In this document: positions 58,225-64,000 of the stretch, piece after piece
Numbering within the stretch: position 1 is the stretch's first letter
How the letters are laid out: each line of letters starts with the position of its first letter
Assembly: GCA_964482955.1 (NCBI GenBank)
Contig: CAYZZW010000001.1
Location: 97,440-161,439 of the forward strand
DNA: 64,000 nucleotides
Direction of reading: 5' to 3'
DNA from: JAPLSN01 sp964482955
Lineage (GTDB): Bacteria; Spirochaetota; Spirochaetia; Treponematales; UBA12059
The notes under the pieces: generated by a model
What the model was told of the DNA's origin: nothing
The model's database searches: none
The model's input: only the letters and a program-made list of their open reading frames with translations
Program-made: the position numbers and the translations under genes

Positions 58225-58593
58225 ATGAGCGACATTCAGATCTCCAACATCGACGAGGATCTCCTCGACACGGTGCTGGCGCCGGACGTCGAGTTCTCCG
58301 GAACCATCGTCTTCAAGAAGCCCTTCATGATCAAAGGCCGCGTGAGCGGCGTCATCAAGGCCGAAAGCGAGCTGTTCATCGACGACAAGGCCGTGGTGGA
58401 AGCCTCCATCACCGCGGAGTCCGTATCGGTGCGCGGCACGGTCAAGGGCGACATCGTGGCCCGCAAGCGGGTGGACCTGTTCGCCTGCTGTTCGGTGCAG
58501 GGCGACATCACCGCGCCCGAGGTGGCGATGGAGACGGGCTGCCACTACAACGGCATCTGCACGATGACGGGCAAGCGGGATGACGTCCGCTAG
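58225..58593 (+). CDS. Bactofilin
   Basis: 122 residues; ATG at 58225 with a leaderless promoter. The bactofilin core is a right-handed beta-helix with repeating turns: VEFSGTIVFKKPFMIKGRVS, GVIKAESELFIDDKAVVEAS, ITAESVSVRGTVKGDIVARK, RVDLFACCSVQGDITAPEVA and METGCHYNGICTM. N- and C-terminal tails are short. Bactofilins polymerise into filaments at the membrane and set cell shape or position proteins. The stop overlaps the start of the TPR gene by 14 bp, so the three-gene run is co-translated. Confidence 0.92.
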   Translation: MSDIQISNIDEDLLDTVLAPDVEFSGTIVFKKPFMIKGRVSGVIKAESELFIDDKAVVEASITAESVSVRGTVKGDIVARKRVDLFACCSVQGDITAPEVAMETGCHYNGICTMTGKRDDVR

Positions 58594-59206
58594 GACCGCG
58601 CTCGCGGCGGCGCTCCTGGCCGTCGCCGTCTCGGCGTTCGCGCAGACGAAGCCGGACGCCCTCAGGTCGTACCTGAACGGCCGCTACGAGGAAGCCCGCG
58701 TCATCTGCCTGTCCGAGATCGACAAGGATCCCCGCAACCTCGAGTCGTACGTCGTGCTGTCGTGGAGCCTCGTGGCCTTGGGCAAGTACTCGGACGCCGA
58801 GCTGTACGCGCGCAAGGCCTACGACACGATCCGCAAGGATCCCCGAATCATCGAAACCCTCGGCGAGGCGGCGTATTTCCTCGGCAAGAACGACGACGCG
58901 CTCCGCTGGTTCCAGACGTACATCAACGTCCTGCCGGAGGGCGCGCGGATCAACCTCGTCTACTACTACATGGGCGAAGTCTTCATCCGCTCCGGCAAGT
59001 ACAACCGCGCGGACATCGCGATCCGCACGGCGCTCCAGTTCACGCCGAACAACGCGCTCTGGTGGGCGCGGCTCGGCTACGCGCGCGAAAAGACCGGCGA
59101 GCTCCGCTACGCGCTCGAAGCGTACGAGCGGGCGCTGTCATACAACCCGCAGCTCTCCGACGCGGCGCTCGGCAAGGAGCGCGTTTCCCGGGAGCTCGGC
59201 CTCTAG
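58580..59206 (+). CDS. Exported TPR-repeat protein
   Basis: 208 residues. The signal peptide MTSARTALAAALLAVAVSAFA is followed by TPR units: DALRSYLNGRYEEARVICLS, YVVLSWSLVALGKYSDAELY, EAAYFLGKNDDALRWFQTYI, YMGEVFIRSGKYNRADIAIR, ALWWARLGYAREKTGELRYA and LEAYERALSYNPQLSDAALG. About five repeats in all. The start ATG at 58580 is inside the bactofilin gene (overlap 14 bp), and mtaB starts the base after its stop. Probably a periplasmic scaffold working with bactofilin. No family name beyond TPR. Confidence 0.88.
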   Translation: MTSARTALAAALLAVAVSAFAQTKPDALRSYLNGRYEEARVICLSEIDKDPRNLESYVVLSWSLVALGKYSDAELYARKAYDTIRKDPRIIETLGEAAYFLGKNDDALRWFQTYINVLPEGARINLVYYYMGEVFIRSGKYNRADIAIRTALQFTPNNALWWARLGYAREKTGELRYALEAYERALSYNPQLSDAALGKERVSRELGL

Positions 59207-60619
59207 ATGTCCTTTTCCGCCCGGTTCCGCACCTTCGGGTGCAAACTCAACCAGATCGAGACCGAATCGCTCGAAGCCGCCTTCGCGAAGGCCGGCTTCG
59301 ACGTGGTCGCGCGCGGCGCGGCGTCGGCGTACGTGGTCAACACCTGCACGGTGACGAGCATGGCCGAGCAGAAGGCCAGGCGCGAAATCCGCCAGTTCCT
59401 CCGCGAGTCGCCGGAGGGCGTGGTCGTGGTCACGGGCTGCTACGCTTCCGTGTCGGAAGCGGACGTGACCGCGCTCGGCCCCCGCGTGGTCGTCGTACCC
59501 GGCGGCTTCAAGTCGGCGGTGCACGCGCTCGCGCACGACCTGGCCGAAGCCCTGTCGAAGGGGCTCGACCCCTTCGACGCCGCCCGCGCCTTCGTGGACG
59601 CCGCCCGCGGCCGCCCGGTCGATCCCTTCGCCTTCGCCCCGGAACGCTTTTCCTTCCATTCGCGCGCGTCGCTCAAGGTCGAGGACGGCTGCGACAACCG
59701 CTGCGCGTATTGCCGCGTCTGCATCGCGCGGGGGAACGCCGTGTCGCTCGATCCGGACACCGCCGTGGCGCGAGCGCGGGAGCTCGAGGCCACGGGCGCG
59801 CGCGAGATAGTCCTCACCGGCGTGAACTTGAGCCAGTACCGACACGGGAAGCTCGGCTTCGCCGGCCTCGTGGCGAAGCTGGCCGAGGGCACGGAGCGGG
59901 TCCGTTTCCGGATTTCCTCGTGGGAACCGGACAAGGCCGACGACGAATTCCTGGCCGCCTTCGCCCATCCGCGCGTCTGCGCGCACGTCCATCTGTCGGC
60001 ACAGTCGGGCAGCGATTCGGTCCTCGCCCGAATGGGGCGGCGCTACGATTCGGCGCTCCTGGCGGACGCCATCGCCAAGATCAGGCAAGTCAAGGGCGAT
60101 CCCTTCATCGGTTTCGACGCCATCGCGGGCTTTCCCGGCGAGACGGACGCCGAAGCCGCGGAGAGCGCCGCGTTTTTTAAAGAAGCCGAACCGGCGTGGA
60201 TCCACGCCTTCGTGTTTTCACCCAGGCCCGGCACGCGGGCGGATTCGATGAAACCGCGGGTACCGGAGCGGATAGCGACGGAACGGGCGCGGGCCTTGGC
60301 CGAGATCGGAAGGGCCGGACGGATGACCTACGCCCGCCGCTGGATCGGAAAGACGCTCGACGCCATCGTCGAAGGCGCTGGCGAAGCCGACGAAGACGAC
60401 GCGCCGCCCGCGGGCGCCGACCCCATCGGATCCGACACGTCACGACCGGGCTGCCGCCTGGCGCTTTCGGACAACTACCTCCGCCTGGCCATCCCCGACC
60501 GGAAGCCGGACGGCTCGACCCCGAAACCGGGAACTCTCGAACGCTTCCGCGCGCTGGACGCGGCGGGCGACGGCTCGGGGCGGCCGGGCACCCCGGATCT
60601 TTCGGCGTGTTTTACCTGA
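59207..60619 (+). CDS. mtaB: tRNA t6A37 methylthiotransferase, MtaB type
   Basis: 470 residues. The N-terminal MTTase (UPF0004) domain has three cysteines in FRTFGCKLNQIE, VVNTCTVTS and VTGCYASV. The radical-SAM cluster motif CDNRCAYCRV, then GAREIVLTGVNLSQYRHG, VRFRISSWEPD, HVHLSAQSGSDSVLARMGRR and AGFPGETDAE follow. The C-terminal TRAM-like part is recognisable at RPGTRADSMKPRVPERIATE. FGCKLNQIE rather than the MiaB or RimO pattern indicates MtaB, which forms ms2t6A at position 37 of ANN-decoding tRNAs. ATG follows the TPR stop immediately (0 bp). The end of the chain has an extra acidic insert (EADEDDAPPAGAD). Confidence 0.9.
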   Translation: MSFSARFRTFGCKLNQIETESLEAAFAKAGFDVVARGAASAYVVNTCTVTSMAEQKARREIRQFLRESPEGVVVVTGCYASVSEADVTALGPRVVVVPGGFKSAVHALAHDLAEALSKGLDPFDAARAFVDAARGRPVDPFAFAPERFSFHSRASLKVEDGCDNRCAYCRVCIARGNAVSLDPDTAVARARELEATGAREIVLTGVNLSQYRHGKLGFAGLVAKLAEGTERVRFRISSWEPDKADDEFLAAFAHPRVCAHVHLSAQSGSDSVLARMGRRYDSALLADAIAKIRQVKGDPFIGFDAIAGFPGETDAEAAESAAFFKEAEPAWIHAFVFSPRPGTRADSMKPRVPERIATERARALAEIGRAGRMTYARRWIGKTLDAIVEGAGEADEDDAPPAGADPIGSDTSRPGCRLALSDNYLRLAIPDRKPDGSTPKPGTLERFRALDAAGDGSGRPGTPDLSACFT

Positions 60620-60639
60620 CGCGCGCGCTACAGTACTAT
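60611..60639 (+). promoter_or_regulatory. Promoter of the barrel-lipoprotein-barrel cluster
   Basis: TTTACC (60611-60616), 17 bp, TACTAT (60634-60639), overlapping the mtaB stop. The leader to 60720 is about 75 nt. Confidence 0.55.
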
Positions 60640-60719
60640 ACAAAGGGGATGTGTCCCCATCGCGCGAAGGCGGAAGCGTCGGAATCGCCATACGCGCGGA
60701 AAAGGAACGGACGATCGGC

Positions 60720-61847
60720 ATGAAACGGCTCGCGTGTTTCGCCACAGGCATACTTCTCGCGGCCCTCGCGGGCGCCCAGAGCGCGGTCTTTCCCGCGTTC
60801 CGCCCCCGCGACGCCCGCTCCGTCGCCGTGGCCGACGTCTTCCGCTCGGTGTCCTCCGGCACCGACTCGTTTTTCGGGAATCCCGCCGGCTACATCGGCG
60901 CCGACCGCGACATCCTCGTCTTCGGCGCCCAGTCGTGGGCGTACGCGCGCGGATCCGAAGCCCTCGTCGGCATGCTCCCGAAGGCGCTCGACGGCGGGAC
61001 GATGTCCGCCCCCGGCGACGACTTCCGCGGCTTCGGGCTCGGCTTCAAGCTGGGCGCGGGCTACGCCGGACGCGGCGTCGGGCTCGGGCTGTTCGTCGGT
61101 CGCGATTCCTACACGGCGCGGGACGATTCCGAGGAATCCACCGCGGACGCGATCTTCTGCGGCGTGTTCGGCGCCGCCATCCCCGTCGACGTGCCCCTGG
61201 GAAAGCTGCGCTTCGGCGCCGATATCCGGCCGTTCTACCGCCTGCGCGGCGCGACGGACCCGGCCGCGGTCGACGCCTTCGCCGCGTCGGGCGGCGACTA
61301 CGACGACCTGCTCGGCGGCACTCGGGCGCTGTCCGGCGTCGGCGTCGCCCTCAACGCGGGCCTTATCTGGGACGTCGACGACGCGTTCGCGGTCGGCTTC
61401 ATGGCCCGCGACATCTCGCCGAGCTTCCCCGTCGTGGAATCCACGGTGGACGAACGCCTCGGCTCGCTGTTCGGCGCCGAAGACGGGGACTTCCCGAAGG
61501 CCGGCACCGCCCTCCTCGAACCCGACATCGCGCTGGGCGTCTCCTGGCGGCCCGTTCCGGCGGGCGCGCTCCGCGACCGCGTCGATCCGCGCGTCGGCGC
61601 GGAGTTCGGCGAACTGTACGCCCTCGTCACCGGCGCGGGCGGCTTTTTCGATTCGCTTTCGGTCGGGGCCGAAGTCACCCTCGCCAAGACCCTGGCGCTC
61701 CGCGCCGGCCTCAACGGCGGACGACCGTCGTTCGGCGTCGGGCTCAGGCTGCTCGCGCTCGACCTCGACGCGGCGGTGTTTTCGCTGTCGCAAGGCGGGG
61801 ACGAGCGCGCGGGACTCGCGGTCCGCGCCAACGTCCGGCTGCAGTAG
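60720..61847 (+). CDS. FadL-like outer-membrane beta-barrel (UPF0164-like)
   Basis: About 375 residues; ATG at 60720 is chosen because it opens the signal peptide MKRLACFATGILLAALAGAQ; the frame can be extended to GTG 60651 but adds a non-signal leader. The mature protein begins FPAFRPRDARSVAVADVFRS, with SFFGNPAGYIGADRDILVF: the A-x-AD...F-x-NPAG pattern typical of spirochaetal FadL/UPF0164 barrel proteins. Many glycine-aromatic strands follow and it ends VRANVRLQ. It shares this layout with the 62701 gene. Probably an outer-membrane channel for hydrophobic compounds; not tested. Confidence 0.65.
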   Translation: MKRLACFATGILLAALAGAQSAVFPAFRPRDARSVAVADVFRSVSSGTDSFFGNPAGYIGADRDILVFGAQSWAYARGSEALVGMLPKALDGGTMSAPGDDFRGFGLGFKLGAGYAGRGVGLGLFVGRDSYTARDDSEESTADAIFCGVFGAAIPVDVPLGKLRFGADIRPFYRLRGATDPAAVDAFAASGGDYDDLLGGTRALSGVGVALNAGLIWDVDDAFAVGFMARDISPSFPVVESTVDERLGSLFGAEDGDFPKAGTALLEPDIALGVSWRPVPAGALRDRVDPRVGAEFGELYALVTGAGGFFDSLSVGAEVTLAKTLALRAGLNGGRPSFGVGLRLLALDLDAAVFSLSQGGDERAGLAVRANVRLQ

Positions 61848-61978
61848 CGCGACATGACGCGGGCGCCCGCAGACCGCCATTTGGCGGGCAAGACGGACGG
61901 CGTTCGTGCCGATACTATCGAATGGGATCGATACGGGCCGCGGCGCGCCACCAGGGCGACCGCCCCGGGAGGTACGCG

Positions 61979-62689
61979 ATGAAACGGAGCCTAGTGGCAG
62001 CGATGGCGGTCGCGTTGGCGGTCGCCACGTCCTGCCAGGACTTTTTCACGAACTCGCTCGGGACCTTCGCCGCGCGCGACAAGTACGACCTGGACAAGGT
62101 CACGGAGAGTCAGGCGCTCGACATCGCCTCGATCGCGTACGCGAACCGCGACGCCGCCCTGGCGCGCGCCCTGCTGCCGCGCATGGCCGAACTCGTCGCG
62201 GACGACGCGGACGACCCGACGCTGCTCGTCGCCGCGCTCCGCGTCGCGAACCTGGCGAGCGGAATCGACGACGCCATCGCGGACGCGATGGCGGAAATCG
62301 GTTTCGCGGTTCTGACCGGCGGCGACCTCGACCCGTCGTATTACACGACCATGACGGAATGCCTCGACACCGTGACGTCGAACGCATCGACCATCGCCGT
62401 CTATACCGCCTTCGCCGCGCTCATGGCGACGGACGAGGCGGCGCTCCTGGCCGCTGGCTACAATGCGGGCGACGCCGCCTACGCCGCGCTCGGATCGGCA
62501 GCCGGCCTCCTCGACGCGACACAGATCGGCCAGGCGCTGACAGGTCTCGTCGCTCCCGGCGCGTTCACCCCGGCGTTCGCGACGCCGGCCTACACCGACG
62601 ACATATTCAAAGCCGCGAATGGCCTCTGGAGCACCGATTCGGTCTTCTTGAGCCTCACCGGCCTGTTCCCGACCGTACTGACGCCATAA
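61979..62689 (+). CDS. Lipoprotein of unknown function between two barrel genes
   Basis: 236 residues; ATG at 61979 has GGGAGG 7 nt upstream. The signal MKRSLVAAMAVALAVATSC has lipobox-like VATSC, so Cys 19 is the likely lipidation site. The rest is helical and alanine-rich with many short repeats (LDIASIAYANRDAALARALL, RVANLASGIDDAIADAMAEI, TAFAALMATDEAALLAAGYN), a pattern of stacked short helices (HEAT/TPR-like). It lies 131 bp after one barrel gene and 11 bp before the next, so it may be a partner or assembly factor of the barrels. No family recognised. Confidence 0.65.
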   Translation: MKRSLVAAMAVALAVATSCQDFFTNSLGTFAARDKYDLDKVTESQALDIASIAYANRDAALARALLPRMAELVADDADDPTLLVAALRVANLASGIDDAIADAMAEIGFAVLTGGDLDPSYYTTMTECLDTVTSNASTIAVYTAFAALMATDEAALLAAGYNAGDAAYAALGSAAGLLDATQIGQALTGLVAPGAFTPAFATPAYTDDIFKAANGLWSTDSVFLSLTGLFPTVLTP

Positions 62690-62700
62690 AGGAGCCGACC

Positions 62701-63849
62701 ATGTTGCGTATGAAAGGCGCGTTCGCGCTCTTCCTCCTGGCGATGCTGACCGTGCCGCCCGCGGCCGCAGAACCGAGCGCCGTGGACATCCCCTCCGCGC
62801 GCTGGAGCGCCCTCGGAGGCCGGCACGTCGCGGTGGCCGACGATTTCCAGTCCATTTTCACGAACCCGGCCGGCTTCGCCACCGACACGCCCGTCCTCTC
62901 GGCCACGCGGATGTCGCTCGACGTGGCGGGCCCGATGTTCGACTTCGCGGCCCTGGTCACGAACGGCGGCGATCCCGCGAGCGACATCACCGGCCTCCTC
63001 GACGACGAAGGGCGTCTCTACGCGCGCTTCGACCTCGCCGGCCCGATCTCCCTCGGGTACGTGGGCGGCGGACTGGGCTTGGGCGTCTTCGTGCGCGAGA
63101 CGGCCGAGATGAACGTCACCTCCATCGCGGCCGCGTCGTTCGCGATCGACTTCGACATCCTCGTCGTGGGCGGCTACGCGCACCGCTTCGACTTCGACAA
63201 CGGCCACGTCCTGGACGCGGGCTTCATGCCGAAGGGCTTCATCAAGAACGAATTCCGGACCGCCGGCACCCTCACCGAGGTCATGGCGAAGGTCGGCGAC
63301 GTGATGGCCGACGGAACCTACACCGTGGCCACGGGCGTGGGCCTCGACGCGGGCGTGCGCTGGAACTGGACGACGTACGGCCTGGGCGCGGGCTTCGTGG
63401 CGCGCGACCTCCTCACGGTGGTGATGGAATCCGCCTACACGAGCTTTTCGGACTTCGGCTCGAATCCGTCCGCCTCGCGCGTGGGAGACATGAAGACCGC
63501 CCTTGCCCTCCCGAACCTGTGCGTCGGCGTCCAGTACCGCCCCACGTGGGGCTTCCTCGCCCTCGTCGACACGGACTTGCGGCTCATGCTCGATTACGAG
63601 GACGCCCTCTCGTTCGTCCGGCCCGCGGGCCGGAACGCTCTCCTGAATCTCGGGCTCGGCGCGGAGTTCACGCTCCTCGAGATCCTGTCGTTCCGCGCGG
63701 GCATCAAGGACGCCCTGCCCTCCGCCGGCTTCGGCGCCGACCTCACGCTCTTCACGGTGGGGCTCTCGATGTACGGCGAGGAACTCGGCCTCGAACCCGG
63801 CGACCGCCCGGTGTTCAACATGATTCTGGCCTTCGAGTTCGAGTACTGA
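62701..63849 (+). CDS. FadL-like outer-membrane beta-barrel (UPF0164-like), second copy
   Basis: 382 residues; ATG at 62701 has AAGGAG 7 nt upstream. Signal peptide MLRMKGAFALFLLAMLTVPP to about AAA|E. The mature start SARWSALGGRHVAVADDFQS followed by IFTNPAGFATDTPVLSATRM repeats the layout of the 60720 gene (ALGGR.VAVAD...F.NPAG). The glycine/aromatic strand pattern runs to the final FEFEY. Both barrels, with the lipoprotein between, form one transcript unit. The stop is followed by a GC hairpin (63871-63893) with little T-run. Confidence 0.7.
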   Translation: MLRMKGAFALFLLAMLTVPPAAAEPSAVDIPSARWSALGGRHVAVADDFQSIFTNPAGFATDTPVLSATRMSLDVAGPMFDFAALVTNGGDPASDITGLLDDEGRLYARFDLAGPISLGYVGGGLGLGVFVRETAEMNVTSIAAASFAIDFDILVVGGYAHRFDFDNGHVLDAGFMPKGFIKNEFRTAGTLTEVMAKVGDVMADGTYTVATGVGLDAGVRWNWTTYGLGAGFVARDLLTVVMESAYTSFSDFGSNPSASRVGDMKTALALPNLCVGVQYRPTWGFLALVDTDLRLMLDYEDALSFVRPAGRNALLNLGLGAEFTLLEILSFRAGIKDALPSAGFGADLTLFTVGLSMYGEELGLEPGDRPVFNMILAFEFEY

Positions 63850-63906
63850 CGGACCGGATTCCATTGTGAGCCCCCCGGTCTCCGACCGGGGTTCACCGCG
63901 CTCGCG

Positions 63907-63936
63907 TTGACAAGCCGACGGCGTTTCCGCTACTCT
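63907..63936 (+). promoter_or_regulatory. tRNA-Lys promoter
   Basis: TTGACA (63907-63912), 18 bp, TACTCT (63931-63936), 10 nt before the tRNA. Confidence 0.75.
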
Positions 63937-63946
63937 GCACCGACCC

Positions 63947-64000
63947 GGGCCGCTAGCTCAGTAGGTAGAGCAACGCCCTTTTAAGGCGTGGGTCACTGGT
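63947..64000 (+). tRNA. tRNA-Lys (TTT), cut by right edge
   Basis: 5' acceptor GGGCCGC, D-stem GCTC / GAGC, anticodon stem ACGCC / GGCGT around CTTTTAA (anticodon TTT), and the start of the T-stem. The 3' acceptor strand lies outside the window. Confidence 0.92.

Noticed and set aside
59138..60205. 355-residue minus-strand frame
   Set aside because: Antisense to mtaB, biased composition, no motif.
60651..60719. GTG start 23 codons upstream of the first barrel gene
   Set aside because: It would bury the signal peptide; MKRLACFATG is the natural start.

Overview
The window reads as high-GC chromosomal DNA from a motile, probably anaerobic spirochaete. This assignment is inferred from gene content: three methyl-accepting chemotaxis proteins, cyclic-di-GMP enzymes, a flagellar-collar-like TPR protein, a DUF4954 protein, a bactofilin, FadL-like barrel proteins, an abundant-porin-like outer-membrane protein, and a rubrerythrin / superoxide reductase / rubredoxin operon. 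There is no rRNA, no intact insertion sequence, no phage and no CRISPR array. Two complete tRNA genes (Val-CAC, Phe-GAA) and a third cut by the right edge (Lys-TTT) are present. I place about 46 protein genes. The many long overlapping frames on the opposite strand are by-products of high GC and were discarded.

Layout. 1-3381 (minus): three secreted or outer-membrane proteins in one operon, two of them with a CsgG/FlgO-like domain, a repeat region and a barrel-like C-terminus. 3526-7188 (minus): NusG-domain-II protein, Gx transporter, a membrane protein and an MCP, overlapping or nearly so. 7388-11718: SlyD, an MBL-fold hydrolase carrying an in-frame palindrome array, DUF2259, a membrane protein and a dolichol-kinase-like protein. 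12037-21775: tRNA-Val, the large FlcA-like TPR protein, a CBM48-type protein, an EAL protein with a ruined GGDEF motif, tRNA-Phe, and a histidine kinase coupled to an HD-GYP response regulator. 21857-32476: GalE, an M20 hydrolase, PutP, a NifX/Y-like protein, a beta-helix protein, a sirtuin, a DUF2807 protein and RlmI. 32706-33920: oxygen-defence operon. 34099-43575: EamA, GGDEF, MarC, a divergent kinase/regulator pair, acyl-ACP thioesterase, aldo/keto reductase, an MCP and a hypothetical. 43798-55078: DUF4954, an MCP, serA-serC, PtsN-like, a lipoprotein, the porin and an aminotransferase. 55579-63849: an Rpn-type nuclease, a membrane-anchored hypothetical, then bactofilin-TPR-mtaB and a barrel-lipoprotein-barrel cluster.

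The most unusual part is between the genes. Several dispersed, structured repeat families occupy most of the longer spacers. HP1 (five copies, 36296-57918) is about 180 bp with a long inverted repeat whose arms differ between copies yet keep pairing, while its 17-nt tip is nearly invariant. Two 99-bp near-identical HP1 halves flank the Rpn nuclease gene as direct repeats, and the second is broken exactly at the hairpin tip. HP2 (four copies, 10809-37570) also shows compensatory stem changes. Arrays of 13-bp palindromes (GGTGCCTGGCACC / GGTGTCTGACACC) sit just downstream of two HP1 copies, and a third array lies in frame inside the MBL-fold gene. ACGAAG-type elements with terminal inverted repeats form another family.

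A second recurring pattern is promoter placement. Many genes without a Shine-Dalgarno sequence have a good -10 box only 6-8 nt before the start codon, for example TATAAT-6 nt-ATG at 41246-41234. This predicts common leaderless transcription. Everything here comes from reading the sequence. No alignment, folding or database search was run, so family names rest on recognised motifs.
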